This document shows positions 12,411-25,987 of a stretch of DNA of 64,000 bases, in pieces; position 1 is the first letter of the stretch, and each line of letters starts with the position of its first letter. Source of the DNA: Niebla homalea. Its lineage: Eukaryota; Ascomycota; Lecanoromycetes; Lecanorales; Ramalinaceae. Both the position numbers and the translations under genes were made by a program. Below the pieces are notes generated by a model. It saw nothing but the letters and a program-made list of their open reading frames with translations, had not been told where the DNA came from and did no database searches. The stretch spans positions 62,001 through 126,000 of the forward strand of contig JAHGAU010000014.1 of assembly GCA_019925105.1 (NCBI GenBank), written 5' to 3'.

Positions 12411-12494
12411 AGCCGAAGGCGAGGCTCGAACTCGCGACCTTGAGGTGACTTATTAGATAAGAGCCACACGCTCTACCGATTGAGCTACCCCGGC
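12411..12494 (-). tRNA. tRNA-Lys (CUU) with an 11-base intron
   Basis: The minus strand folds as a cloverleaf of 73 bases plus an intron. The acceptor stem GCCGGGG pairs with CTTCGGC (two G-U pairs), followed by discriminator U. The D arm is GCTC/GAGC and the T arm is GCGAG TTCGAGC CTCGC. The anticodon loop reads CTCTTA with anticodon CUU. An 11-base insert (TCTAATAAGTC) sits after position 37, the standard place for nuclear tRNA introns. The anticodon stem TGTGG/CCTCA has one U-U mismatch. Two runs of five Ts follow the 3' end on the minus strand and should terminate RNA polymerase III. Confidence 0.92.
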
Positions 12495-12721
12495 TGATGG
12501 CTAATTATGTTTTAGTAGTAGATATATTTACTTTTTACCAGACGCCCTTTGTCACATGTCGAAAGGGATTCTCTGTGTGAATTGCCAAGATTGCCAAGCC
12601 TTTTATCGAAGTATCGGCCGCCACTTGGGGCTCAAGGGGCTGAATTAGCGCGTCCCATTACAACATCGCGATCATTCACTGTTGTACTCGCTTAAGTCCT
12701 TGCATTGTCAATACCTCCCCA

Positions 12722-14012
12722 ATGATGGCGGTCCGGAACCGCCCACGGAATGGACTGGCCAAAGATGATGCTCTGGACGCTCACGAGGAGAGGTCGATGT
12801 GGAATCAGATAGTCAATGATTTGCGCAAGCTGAAGGGTATTCAGGCTAGGGCAGCTGATATCGCGAAGCAGCAGGTTGATGTGGAAGCGAGGTTGGCAAA
12901 AGGTAATATTTTTGATCCTTCATTTCGCTGCCGTTCTATTTGTCCCACTACTTTTCGAAATCGTAAATGCTTTCTTGTTGCAATTTTCACACTGGCTGTC
13001 ACAGGATTCTGCATGCTACAAATTGAGGTAGCGCATGTTGCCTATTAGATGCAGAACCCATACAAAGACTTTTCCCTGCCTTGACGCGCGCTCCAAAGTC
13101 ATATCTAAAATCGTAGTCTAGGCCCCACCATCAAAGAGATAGATGAGCTCCAAGATCTCTACCGCGAAGGCGTCCGCCTCGCCGAAGAGGAGCAACGCTT
13201 GCTCAACGAAGAGCCTGCCGACGTCATCAAAAACGTTACCATTCTTGCTGCCCTCCGCACCGCCACCGAGAACACCGAGCCCAACAATCGCCTCGCTCCA
13301 CAGCCCACCAAGCAGCGGAACCCGAAGCGACAGAAAGTCGATACAGATGGCACCACAGAATCGCCATCTGTGCCCTCCCCCGGCTCCAACCCTGCTGTCA
13401 ACAAATTGAAGAGCCAGAATGTCATGCGCAGCGTCAGTGTTCCGAGACAGCAGCAGGCGGCCGAAGTCGTGGTGAAGCTTGAGGACGGCGTAGCCGGAGC
13501 GGAAGCATTGAAGGGGCTGGCTGGGGAGAAGGCAGGCAAGTTCTTCATCGGGGCGGAGGTGGCGTATCGGCAGACGAAGCCGAAGGAGGATGGGAGTCAG
13601 TGGATCCAATGCAACATCACTAACGTGACTGGGGATGGAAACAAGAAGAGGTCTGTGCTACTTTCGTCATTCTCTCGGCTACTTAGACCGCGAAGTCCCG
13701 AGCTGAGTGCAAATGATACTGACATATTCACTCAGGTACGAAGTACAAGACCCCGAGCCAGACGAGAATGGGCAGCCCGGACAGGTCTACAAGACAGGCG
13801 CGAATGCGCTCATTGCGATTCCCAGTCCTGATGCAGCATTACCCGACTTTCCAGTCGGTAAGGCTGTCCTTGCGAGATACCCGGAGACTACAACTTTCTA
13901 CAGGGCAGAGGTCACGGGCAGCAAGAAGGATGTGTACCGTTTGAAATTTGAGGATGACCAGAACCAGGAGAATGAAGTTGGAAAGAGATTCGTCTTGGAT
14001 TTGGGTCGATGA
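12722..14012 (+). CDS. sgf29: SAGA-associated factor 29 (tandem Tudor protein)
   Basis: Three exons: 12722-12902, 13122-13650, 13736-14012, giving 328 residues with continuous frame. The N-terminal part is helical (MWNQIVNDLRKLKGIQ, then IDELQDLYREGVRLAEEEQRLL), and a disordered linker follows. The C-terminal half is the SGF29 tandem Tudor domain: FFIGAEVAYR, WIQCNI, YEVQDPEPDE, AVLARYPETTTFYRAEV and YRLKFEDDQ are its hallmark strands. In SAGA it binds methylated histone H3 Lys4 and directs histone acetylation. The length is normal for fungal orthologues. Intron 1 is long (219 bases); a further small exon within it cannot be excluded. A second ATG lies at 12725. Confidence 0.9.
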
Positions 14013-14810
14013 AAGAGAGAACATTGTTGGTGTCTGCGTTAGCATTGGATGGACAAGGAGTGACGGCGCTTTTTGGTATGAAACTCAGGCTTTGGATCCG
14101 GTATACCCAATTCAATTGAACTTTTGGCAGTTCTAGAGACACAATTGGAATGCAATGATTGAGGAGACATCGCTGAAGTCATCTGCAAGCATGTGCCACC
14201 CCGTTTTCTTGCTCGTTTGGGAGACAATGTCCCGATCGAGAAACCTTGCTCGTCCAGCATTGAACCCGCAAAATTTTTTGTCGCAGCATGCCTTCGCCCC
14301 GGTTTGCGGCTTACCGGGCGTGCCCACCAGGGCTGACGCCTAAAATGGACTCCTACAAGCGAGGGATTGCCCCTGTGGCGCGGGGCCAAGACGCACGCTC
14401 CAGGCTCGCAATTTAAGCGTTGCAGCAATGCAGATAGCGGAAGTCCAATTTCCAGATTTGCCCTCCTATTTGCGAGTCTCATCCACTACCAAGTTTGGTC
14501 TCCACAGCTTCTCGATTCCTCCATACCCTCCTCTAACCCCCATCTAAATTCTTCATACAGCCCAAGTCCGCCACTCACCATCAGCCTCCTTTACGAGCTT
14601 CCCAGACTTCCTAAGCCTCGATCCAACCTATTCCGACCCTTACTTTCTCCTGACGGATAGTGACAGCCTGATCCTCTCGAAAGCAATAGGGCTTAGTTTT
14701 ACAAAATCCGCCCCACGACATCTTGTAAGGGTGACAACTGTCAGAGCCGCTATTGGGAAGGAGACCACATCTCATCTGCTGAGGTCACACAATCCCACAA
14801 CACCGCCATC
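14013..14810. promoter_or_regulatory. Intergenic region and arf6 upstream region
   Basis: About 800 bases between two genes on the same strand. It contains the sgf29 3' end and a CT-rich leader-like stretch (about 14490-14640) before arf6. The minus frame at 14039-14482 shows no motif and is not called. Confidence 0.35.
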
Positions 14811-16081
<1,271 letters not shown>

Positions 16082-16807
16082 TCATTGGCCATCTCTCCCA
16101 CATGCCCACCACCATCTATCCCACCCCCTCCACAATTCCCTCAGGTCTCCTCCCTCCCCCACACTTCCACCCATCCCTCCCGCCACCTCCTCCCCTACAT
16201 ACTCCACCGCACCACTCCCCCACCCCTCCCCCGTCTCGCCCACCCACCTCGCCGGCCTCCCACCCACCACTGACCCACTCCCCAGAACCATGCCAGCAGG
16301 CACCACGCTCCCCGGAAGGATCTTCACACAATCCCGTATCACACAGAGCTTCCCCACCACGGCACCCCTGCCAATATGAACATGATCGCCAATACTCGCG
16401 GCTTCGACGATGCAATCCGCGGCGATATACGTGTGATCGCCAATCTTCAACGGCACATACACCGACCCGCCCTGTGGCGTCAATCTCGGCGCTGGCCGCA
16501 ACGTCGTTCCCTGGCAAATGTGGCTGTATCGCCCGATGGTGAGTGACGGGCTGGGCGCGGTGGGTTTGGTGGAGGTGGGTTTGGAGGACGATGTTGATGA
16601 TGATGAGGAAGTGGGTAGAGGAGGAGGAGGAGGAGGTAAGCGGACCAAGTCGCCGCGGATGCAGACGTCTGGGTGGATGACGACGCGGCCGCCGAGGACG
16701 ATGTGTTGGGTGCCGTGGAGGAGGGCGCGGCGGGAGACTTTGTTGCCGGTGTCGGTTTCGATGAAGGAGGATTTGGGTCGGGATGTTGCGGCAGCGGTTG
16801 GGGGCAT
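16082..16807 (-). CDS. dctn5: Dynactin subunit p25 (DCTN5-like)
   Basis: A single-exon gene of 241 residues. The N-terminus SSFIETDTGNKVSRRALLHG followed by QHIVLGGRVVIHPDVCIRGD is diagnostic for dynactin p25, a left-handed beta-helix protein of the pointed-end complex. The hexapeptide turns continue through LKIGDHTYIAADCIVEAASI, VHIGRGAVVGK and VKILPGSVVPAGMVL. The role is to hold dynactin on cargo for dynein transport along microtubules. Compared with animal p25, a Pro/Ser/Thr-rich insert of about 30 residues follows GDLVR, and the C-terminal tail is long and Gly/Trp-rich. Several overlapping long plus-strand frames are by-products of the GC-rich repeat-like coding sequence. Confidence 0.88.
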   Translation of the reverse strand: MPPTAAATSRPKSSFIETDTGNKVSRRALLHGTQHIVLGGRVVIHPDVCIRGDLVRLPPPPPPLPTSSSSSTSSSKPTSTKPTAPSPSLTIGRYSHICQGTTLRPAPRLTPQGGSVYVPLKIGDHTYIAADCIVEAASIGDHVHIGRGAVVGKLCVIRDCVKILPGSVVPAGMVLGSGSVVGGRPARWVGETGEGWGSGAVEYVGEEVAGGMGGSVGEGGDLRELWRGWDRWWWACGRDGQ

Positions 16808-17536
16808 TGCAGAGGGGTGACGATTGGAGGTAAAAGGATTGGATGCGGAAAGCGGTACGAGTACCTTGGTGTGAATTGTGATGATCGAGGGTTATTTGAA
16901 TGAATATCATATTGGCGCGCCAAGCCAGTATGTCATTGGAGGCAAGTCTGCCGAGTCCCTCGGAAGTCAGAATTACGTCACAGGCAATTCTCGAGCACTT
17001 GCACTTGCATACAGCAACAGCATACAAGGTGAAATTCCACCTCGTGGGTTGTAACGCGATTAATTGGGACGTCGACGACTCACGACTGTAACCACGGCGG
17101 CATCAAACACGGTCTACCCAATCCAATCCAATTTCACGCAATATTGGCTGACTCCTTTCAAGACTTTGGTTGTCAGCTCAATGATGATGTTTTGAGCCAG
17201 TGCTTCAGAGCACCCTACAATTATCATATGGAAAAGCGCCTTTACCGCGCCATCTCAGCTCTGCAATACCAGCCCTGCTACCCCGCCATCGGCAGCTGGC
17301 TGAATCTACTAGTGCTGACCGTTGCTTTGGTTTCAGAATTGGATGGACACCCTGCAGGCAACCCATTCATGCGTAGCTAGGTAGTATTCAAAGGGATAGA
17401 TCAAGTCTTGGAACGGCAGAATCCTTCTAGCACTGATTATTTACTGGCTCTTTTCAGCCCATCACCAATTCATTCCTGCACTTGTATATCAATTCCCGAA
17501 GTGACCTCCTTGAATAATCTCAACACTTTCTTCGCC
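16808..17536. promoter_or_regulatory. Divergent intergenic promoter region
   Basis: The gap lies between the minus-strand dynactin gene and the plus-strand lipase. The open frame at the lipase extends 43 codons upstream of its chosen ATG but is low-quality and probably 5' UTR. No specific sites were recognised. Confidence 0.35.
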
Positions 17537-18814
17537 ATGGACAGTCTTCCAGAAAGCATGAGGGAAGCTGTAGCATTCGAAAAGTCGAATCAAGCGCTGG
17601 GCTCAGTCATCGATGACCCTTTCTACCATGCTCCCAATCAGGAAGATTCGAAAGCAGCACCAGGCACACTCTTCAAGGTCGACAAAGATGTTGACACCAA
17701 CAAATATCTTCTACCTGCAACGACTGCTCTTTCCCGCTTTGTTTACCAGTCAGAAACCATGAACGGCATCAAAGTGCCAGTATCTGCATATATTCTCTGG
17801 CCGTATTCCCCTCGCTCCCAAAGTGATGGCTATTCCGTCATAGCTTGGGCACACGGTACCAGCGGATTCGGTCCCAACGCGGCCCCATCCAACCACAAGA
17901 ATCTTTGGCAGCATTTCCAAGCGCCTTACCAAATTGCGCTTCAGGGCTACGTTGTGGTCGCTACCGATTATGCGGGCCTCGGGGTGAGCAAGCATGCATC
18001 TGGAGAACCCATTGTCATCGAATGGTGCACAGGTCCCAGCCAAGCCAATGACGTTATTCATTCTGTCGAAGCAGCTCGGGCAGCATTTCCTGACTTGTCC
18101 AAGCAATTCGTCGTCATCGGCCAGTCCCAGGGCGGAGGAGCCGCGTGGGCTGTTGCGCAGAAAGCAGCAACTACACCGATTCCCGGCTACCTCGGCGCTG
18201 TTGCTGTCTCACCATATACAAGCCTGCTCAACAAGACAAGTGAAATCATCGAACTCGCCACAGCAGTACGGAGTCCCGCCATTGCTGCCGCCTTTCCCGA
18301 ATTCAATCCCGAGGCCTTCCTTACCGATGAAGGCTTGGGCGGTTATGAAGCGCTACATCAACTCGACGGTGGCATATTCAGCGGACTTGCTCTGCTGTCG
18401 GGAAAGAAGCTCGTCAAGCCGGATTGGAAAAAGAATGTCTACTACCGCAAATTCCAGGAGATGACATCCAATGGCGGCAAAGCCATCGCGGGCCCTATGC
18501 TTGTCATTCACGGTAAAGAGGATCCGGCATTACCTGTCTCGGCAACCGACAGGGCTGTTGAAGAGACAATTGAGCACTTTCCTTCTTCCCAGATCGAATA
18601 TGTTTCATTGCCTGGCGTGACGCACGTGTCTGCCTTGTCGGCATCCCAATATATGTACATGGACTGGATTCAGGACAGATTTGCAGGACGAGAAGTTTCA
18701 CCTGGTTGCAAACGACGCGAAATGGCTGCTGCGAGGCCTCAGAAGTCTCGTCAAGGCGAGCAGAATTGGTATCTATCGCTTGCCACTCAGCCGTATCATG
18801 CACCTGGTCCTTAG
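17537..18814 (+). CDS. Secretory-lipase-family alpha/beta hydrolase
   Basis: A single exon of 425 residues. The catalytic triad is visible: nucleophile Ser197 in GQSQGG, Asp329 in HGKEDPALP and His363 in PGVTHVSA. The oxyanion region AWAHGTSGFGP and WCTGPSQ match fungal secretory lipases (LIP family, triacylglycerol lipase). The chosen ATG is followed by MDSLPESMREA, which is not a signal peptide. This copy is thus probably intracellular, or an upstream exon is missing. Another ATG could be read 43 codons upstream, but that extension also lacks a convincing signal sequence. The substrate (ester or triglyceride) is not predictable from the sequence. Confidence 0.85.
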   Translation: MDSLPESMREAVAFEKSNQALGSVIDDPFYHAPNQEDSKAAPGTLFKVDKDVDTNKYLLPATTALSRFVYQSETMNGIKVPVSAYILWPYSPRSQSDGYSVIAWAHGTSGFGPNAAPSNHKNLWQHFQAPYQIALQGYVVVATDYAGLGVSKHASGEPIVIEWCTGPSQANDVIHSVEAARAAFPDLSKQFVVIGQSQGGGAAWAVAQKAATTPIPGYLGAVAVSPYTSLLNKTSEIIELATAVRSPAIAAAFPEFNPEAFLTDEGLGGYEALHQLDGGIFSGLALLSGKKLVKPDWKKNVYYRKFQEMTSNGGKAIAGPMLVIHGKEDPALPVSATDRAVEETIEHFPSSQIEYVSLPGVTHVSALSASQYMYMDWIQDRFAGREVSPGCKRREMAAARPQKSRQGEQNWYLSLATQPYHAPGP

Positions 18815-21800
18815 GGTATGTCAATCAAGCTATCACGGTTGTGATCCGTCATGCCAAGGTCGAGAGCATAACCCAGTGAGATGGCTGTCAATATGCTCAG
18901 AAGAATGACAAGAGACCATTATCGCCACATTAACAAGATAGAGCATCGAAGAAGCGTTTCTCTCCTGAATAATCTCGAAGCATGCTTTCTCATACATCAC
19001 ATGCATTCTCTTCTCAGACTTAAGAATCAATTGAACCTACGGTACTCCTTTTTCTAGCCTTCGAAGAATCACGCTTGACTGATTTGACGATTTGCAGCAT
19101 GGCACATGCATGCTCAGCTACGTGCCGTGAGACTCAAATTTCCTGGTAGTTAACAGTCGTACAAATCTCTATGTATAAAAAGATATCTTGCTAGTGACAC
19201 CATACTGTCACTGTTGGTCCATTCGTGTACAGATCCCCCTGCTGTCATGACCATCTGTCCTTCTCACTCCGATAACGAATTGCTGTCGACCGCGCACTTC
19301 GAGCTTGAAGATATTGACATTTACATAGCCCATACGAATTGCGATGACTCCGACCCCAGAAGTATGAAACTCACACGCTGCTTCATCACTGCAGTCGAAG
19401 AAGGTCTGCCCACTCGGTGGGTCCCACTCCGATTGCCCACCCCCACCATCAACACCACCACCACGGCGTGACGATGACGAGGAATCAGCACGTGTCGGGA
19501 AGCACTAACCCCAATCCATCAATCTCCCTCCGTCCAGCGTTGGATTGGGCTTTACTCGCCAACCACCACCAAAATTTATACGGTAGAAAGATAAAAAACC
19601 GAATGATATTTGAAAAACGCGCTAAACCGGATTGGGATCTATAAATCTTTGTTATATTTTGTATGGGAGCTGGTCAACTAAGTCACGTGCGGCCTTTCAC
19701 TCGGCAAACACACGCGTGACCTCTCGACAGTCGCCCTTGCTGGTCTTGTTGGCCCCGGGATTCCTGGTGTTTTGAGCCCAACAGCCTCGGTGATGCACAC
19801 CCGCCATCACATTTGCCACAAATTTTGCATTGTGCCACGATGACGTTCACGTCCCTTGAGGCCGCCGTCTTCAATCTTTTGCGCATATTTTTTTCAAGGT
19901 CAGCACCTTCTGTGCACGAACGGGCGCACGCATTGTCGAGCAACGCTTTGCCCACGATTCTGGTAAAGCCGCACGAACCGCAGTATAGAGACGCTATTAT
20001 CCTATGTCTGATTCGCAACGTCAAACCAGTGTGCAACCATAAATTGTCATAAACCTGCAGTCAGTGAAGACATCGCTTGTTAACTCCACAATCATTGGCA
20101 GGTTCCTGGCATCTCTCCAAATTAAATCAAAGTTGCTTCCAACATGATTCATGAACGATGGTTCGCATCAACGCAACACAGTACCTAACTCTCATGAGGA
20201 TCCTCATTATCTCGTTCCCATATTTCACCTCAATCTGGTTACCGCACAATTCAACGCTTTCGGCACGGATGTCCTACTTGCTGCTCAGCACGGAAGCAGG
20301 CAACACTACCTCCCTTCTCGATCCACGTCCAAGACCACGCCCAACAACAATGATGATAGCGAGGCCATCACCTCCTCCGACGTACCTACCAGTCACCTCT
20401 CGCAAGACCCAGGCAACAACAACAACAACACCACCCTACCCGCCCCAGCAGCAGTGGTGACCCCACCCCTCCTCCCGAAACGCGCCCCGGGGATCTACAC
20501 CATCACGTGCAGCGAAAACTTTCACCCCACCCTACAGCTTCACATCGCAATGCCTCCGCCTCCTGGACCCGGGGGGACCTGGGCTCTGCCGCGCCCGCAC
20601 CATGACCACCACCACCCCCATCATCATCACCATCATCAGACAACCCCTCCCCCCCCTCCTCCGCCACAGCCTCAGGCCCCTACAACCCCCCCTTCACGGA
20701 ACATCCGCATCGACAGCATCGTCGGCCAGGAAGCCAGCCAGCCGGCCCGTTCTCGGAGGCGGGGGCCGGACCCGCACACCAACCCGTACGAGCAGCTTGC
20801 ATCCTGCGTGCCCCGCTCCCTGCGCTCCGACGCCCGGGCAGCGGGGAACGCACGGGCGCGGCTGGCAGCGCCGTTGTGGGCCTTTGTCAGGGGGACACGG
20901 GAGTGGTGGAGATGGTGGTGGTTGCGGAGCGGGAAGGGGGGGAGGGGAAGGGGAGCAGCAGCAGTAGTGCATCTGTACATCTACGCCTCGAGGCTTTTCA
21001 CCAGCAGGGTGCGCCCGAGGTCGAGGTGGGCGCCGCTCGGGGGTGTGGGGGGGATCAATCCGTGTCAGGAGTGCTCGAGTATTGGGCTGCACCCCTGTCC
21101 CCGCAGTGACGCAGCGGATCCGGGCGGCGTTGGCATCGGCGGGCCTATGTGTGAGCGGACGGAAATTTACATTTTCTTCTCCCTCCTCCGATCAACATAG
21201 GCCACGCCATAAGTGACGCACGGGGTGCTCAGCGGCACGATCCAATCGATATGATTCATTATTGGCTCTCATTCAAATTCATGTGGAGCGAAAGCTGAAC
21301 GATCCTACCGCCCAGCAAGAAGAAGAAGAAGAAGCAAAAAGGGGGAGGGGGGTGAGGCAATTATGGTATGGTACTGCACTGGTGTCATGAGCCCCGAGAA
21401 AATCGAACGGGCATGATGAGGCATGGTGCTGAGTCCCCAACTTTCCGCTCAAGAGCAAGATCCTTCGTTTCCCACCTGTTGCCGTGTATACCTCGCATAT
21501 ACATAACTACATACCTAGTGAAAAACCCACTCACACTCCCGCCCCATCTCCTTCCGAAAGCCGCTCGATGATGCTCCCCTACCAGCACCCACACCGATCC
21601 CTTTGCATGTCCATGCAAGCAACACACCAGAACTGTGACGTGAGTAGGCTGCCGAGAGGCCCGGTTTGGCGTCATGGGATTGGATGTTTTTGCTGTGCTT
21701 TTGCTGCTTTCGAGTCGTTGGTTTTGGGAGGAGATTCGGTATACGGATTGTGTGGTGGTGGATACGAAGGCGAGGGAGATGGGATGCAGAAGGCTGGGGG

Positions 21801-22064
21801 AGAGAGGAAGTGGATGAAGGGAGGGGTGGTTGAGGAGAGTCAAGAAGACAACGCGATGGAAAGGAGGGGCATATGGGTATGGGAAGAGATGCTGTGTGTG
21901 TGCGTCTACGAGTACTGGATCGATGCTCGAAGAACAAAGCGATGGGCAGAGTGCGGAGACGATCACTGGCGCATAATTGATCCCCCCTTCGAAAGAGAAC
22001 CGAGTAGCTTGTAGGAACGGGCGCATCTCTGGCAGAGAAGATAATTCTATAATCACCCAAAGCC
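18815..22064. other. Long intergenic, low-complexity region
   Basis: About 3.2 kb. The first half is AT-richer with no gene. From about 20150 to 21200 there is a GC-rich stretch with an open frame of 349 codons rich in His, Pro and Arg; it lacks motifs, and its other frames are also open, so it is not called. An AAG-type microsatellite lies near 21320. Opposing frames at 21385-22068 overlap the glutamate-cysteine ligase 3' end and show no domain. Confidence 0.4.
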
Positions 22065-24183
22065 TCACATCTCCAAACCATGCACCCTGTCTTTTGCCCC
22101 TTTCTCAATCTTATCCCAGCCCGCCCAAAACATCTCGGCACCCAACCCGCTCCTCCCCTCATTTTGCGTAATGATCTCCACCTTCCTGAGCAAATCATAT
22201 GTCACCCCTTCGCCCACCACGCTATCTCTTTTATACTCCGAGTGACCCCGGACGTACTCTCGTATCCATTTCGCATTCGTCCAGAGCTCGCCACTTGCAC
22301 GTTTACGGATGAGGTCGAGGTAGCGGATTAGTTCGCAGCGGGTCTGGACGTCGATGTTCATGCCGGCGAGGTAGGATTCCACCAGGGGATGAGCCCGGGA
22401 AAGCAAGAGGAGGTATCGGAGCAGCAGGAGGAGGCTTGTTGGCCGTTGATGATTTCGTCGATGGTCATGAGGGTGTGTTCCTCCTCGACAGGACCAGTGG
22501 GGGTGGGTGGGCGCGAAGGGCGGTATGCGGGGGTGCTGCTGCCGGTTGAGGTGCCGTTCGTCTTGACGGGACGAGGAGGTATAGGGTCTTTTCTGAAGTG
22601 GAATTTACGGTCTAAGACAGCGTTGCGTGCGTGGGCTGTCTCCATATTCTCTGTCGTCAGGGGGATAGGAAGGTAGAAGTTCAAGTCGAAGCTAAGGATT
22701 GCACGAGTAACAAGGACGATGAAGATGGAAAAGGCCGCGTTCTCAAAATCCGTCATCTGGATCTCCATTGGCCGAAATTCCACCCGCCAGCCAGTGTCTT
22801 TATCGGGCGGTGGCGGCTTGAAGCGCATATGCTGCCAATTGGTGCTTTGAAGATTCTCAAAATGATCGGTCTTGCTGAGGTCAAGCTCTTTGAGATCCTC
22901 AGCAAAGATGACCAAAGGGTCTCGGATGAAGAGATGGGCAAAGTGTGTGGCAAGAAGATCATCCATTCCCATATCCAGGAGTCGTTGCTTCAGATGCTGA
23001 TCAACGACCAGGTCTGGATCCATGTATTCTTTCCGTAATCGAGGGTCTTGAGCGATATATGTTGAATTCGATGCGTATCTTGATTTGGGAATCCGCCATC
23101 TGTCATTTTGGAGGGGTGCTTCTCCCAGCTCCTCTCTCGTGCGATCATCTACGGCCCGACTGATCTGATTCCATCGGACATCTGTGTCTGCAAGGAAGCC
23201 CTTGTAGATCGGGGTGGCAGCAGTGAGAGCCAGCATGATGGGACCAAGGGGACTGAGCTGGTCATAGAGTGTCCTTCCTTCGGTGATGTTCTTGGCTTGG
23301 AAGGTGATCTGTAGACAACAACTTCCCATGCCAAAGGCCATTGCATCCATGTATATGGAATCTCGGTGAGCTGCTCCATTCCGCACATCGTCATCTTCCG
23401 GCCAGTTATGAAGGTCATAGTCAACAGTGGGATCCTGGAAGTTGGCAGGCGTATTCTCGTCGTGAAAGATGGGCACATTGATCTCGACCTTGCGCCCCCT
23501 TCTCGACCTGATGTTGGCGGCTAATGTGGGAAAGCGGATGTGAGGGTTTGCGATCTCATCTGGAAGGTATTGCGATCGTAGCCTTTCCCCGGAGATGGGA
23601 TATTCTGGGTAAAGGGAGTTTGGGCTACCGAGACGTGGGAAAGTGGTCAAGGTGATTGGGAACTCGTTGGGATTCATGTGTTCTTTCGCAATGGCTCGTC
23701 TGTGATCAAAATCAGTCAGCTCTCCTGCGCCAGAGCCTTGTCCATGGTGTGATTGACCGACCGCCACTTCATGTTTGGTTCGACGTCCAATAGATCCTTC
23801 AAACCTATTCCCCATGGCTTTCCGGGTGTTGCCTCCAGCATGAAGCGACCGAACTCTGGATGGAAGATGGGGCAGGTTTCGCCGTGGTGGCTGATGACTT
23901 GTAGATCGGGCACGCATCCTCCTTTCTGACACAGAGCTTCATCGGAGGCCAATGCTGCCAGTATGTCTGCCTGTCTGAGAGATAGCTTCACGTTCCGGCT
24001 CTTCTCATTGAATGCAACGACCAAGTATTCAACTTCATCTCCCCACAAGAGAGCATTCCCCTCTTTGCCCTTGGCTCTTCTCCAGACGGCCAACAATTGT
24101 TCAATGCCCCACTCTCTTACATGATCTGCATTCTTCTTTGCTTCAGGCCAATCGAGCGGGGTGCCGAGGGCTAAAAAACCCAT
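22065..24183 (-). CDS. gcs1: Glutamate-cysteine ligase catalytic subunit, apparent frame break
   Basis: The enzyme makes gamma-glutamylcysteine, the first and limiting step of glutathione synthesis. Exon 1 is 24183-23762 (MGFLALGTPLDW, WGDEVEYLVVAF, HPEFGRFMLEATPG); intron 23700-23761; exon 2 starts at 23699 with RAIAKEHMNPNE. Further family hallmarks are YMDAMAFGMGSCCLQITFQ, RWNQISRAVDDRT, GWRVEFRPMEIQMTDFENAA and DEIINGQ. The conserved C-terminus (LVESYLAGMNIDVQTRC through WAGWDKIEKGAK) is present but in another frame. The two join only if one base is added in the C4 run opposite 22385-22388. No GT-AG pair in that stretch can explain it. It is either a sequencing or assembly error in an essential gene or a true frameshift. 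Confidence 0.88.
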
Positions 24184-25987
24184 GGCGGTGACTTCAAGGC
24201 TCGTATGGAAAGGGGGATTGAGGCGCTACCTGAACGTAATCGAGCGGTTGAAAGGAGCGAGAGGTTGGTGAGAGCAGGGACTGGAGGCGCACAGTGGGAG
24301 ATCCGAGTTGGTCTTGTTAAGTGGCGTTCATCAAGGCTTGCGGGCGTAACGTTGAGCTACCGAATGTCCGGATGGAGGTAATAGCAAAGCCGCAAGCAAT
24401 ATGCCAAACGACAAGATGCTCGGAAGGATGTAGACACTCTCATAATAACCAGTGAAGAGACCATGATATAAATATTTCTGGCGGGTCGGGAATGAGGTCG
24501 TTGACGTCTTGGTGATGACCAATCCATCTTTCCATTTTCAGGGTTGTGAAGGCTTTAAAGGCTTTAAGTCTTGGAGTGGGCTGCCGTTAGGGTCGTCTGT
24601 TCTAGGCAGGAACCACGGAACCTGGGGATGTAAGGTAGGGTTCGAGGGGCAGGGGCACTCTCCCCTCCCCCGCTCTCCACCCATCAAAGCATCACGTGTT
24701 TCCACCCGAGAGGAAAAGAAAATAGATTTTATTGCGACTATCTCAAGATTAATATGTCTTCATCGCATTGGCCTGCTCTTATTATATTCTTCCAAAAGGC
24801 ATACCATCACGTATTGGTGATGGAACCCTTGGTCAAGTGCCGCTAGCGGAATCAGTCTAACATTCTAATTCTTAAGCAGCAAACAGAAGCATGCGGGTAC
24901 CCTTCAACTATGCATTGCATTTCCACTTGTCCACTTCTCTCATCCTGTCCTCGTCGTCTCGTCTCTCATCCTTGATCCTTCCGGTTCCAGGCGTAGACAA
25001 TCAGCGATCGACCGTGTCAGGCCCAATGACGGCCTTTGAACTGTCTCAGCGATCATCCTCCTCAGGCCAATTGCAGGCCGTGGGGAATATTCATGCCTGA
25101 GCTATGACGTTTGATTTGTCTCGGACGATTTGCCTTGCAGGTCTAGTGTGTATAGTGTGTTGCACCGTGCGGGTTTTTTGACTCCAACACGCGCGTCAAT
25201 TTCTGAAGCTGGTATCACTAACTGTAGGGATCCGTAGGAACGAGGGGAAGTAGGACTAGGCGACTGATAAGACTCTCAAACCTTGTCCTTCTTTCTTAGG
25301 CCAATCTGAAGAAGGCGAAAGGCTGGGAGAATCGAGATCCGCTTGCAGACAATCATTGTTCATTGCCTGTTCCATTCCAGCTAATCTTGCTAATCTATTT
25401 TTTTTTGTTCTTATTGTGAATAAGGAATTATCCGTGACGGGATAACCAGATTGCTGGTATCTACTAAGGAGCTTGCTCCTGTCGTATCACTGATGATATT
25501 TGATATTCACACCAATCATTCATCAATTTGCAACGACAAGAGCAAAAGTCACTGTGGGTGCAATGGCCGGATATCCCTGGAACTGGTACATTAGAGATTT
25601 AGTTCTGCACATCTGAATATTGTGCCGTCCTGCACATGACCACTTTGTGACTTCTGCACGCGAGCAGACTGCGTGGGGCGAGCCAGGTACTGCCGAATCA
25701 GGTACGAGGTCAACGTCAACGTCCAACGTCAAATGTCACATCTTTAAGTAAATTCATCTCTCCAACACAATTCTTCAGTTTTTCAACTCCTCAATTCTTC
25801 AATCGTCTTTATCGAGAAGCCACCTCGAACCAAATCCTCTATCCTCTTTGGCCGAAATACTTTCTGATTCGAGCTCGTCCTTCACCTCATCAACACATCA
25901 TACCTTCTATTGGAAATCTTTGGTGCCCGTTCAACCCTCCTCCTTCTCAAAACTTCTCCAGGAGGGGAGGGACCCCCTCCTTCCATC
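24184..25987. other. Intergenic region
   Basis: About 1.8 kb including the glutamate-cysteine ligase promoter. Only short open frames are present. A T-rich tract lies near 25397 and a pyrimidine-rich leader (25740-25985) precedes the next gene. Confidence 0.35.

Noticed and set aside
20151..21200. 349-codon His/Pro/Arg-rich open frame
   Set aside because: GC-rich low complexity, other frames open as well, no domain or leader.
21385..22068. 227-codon minus frame beyond gcs1
   Set aside because: It overlaps the gcs1 stop region, lacks motifs, and an equally long plus frame overlaps it.
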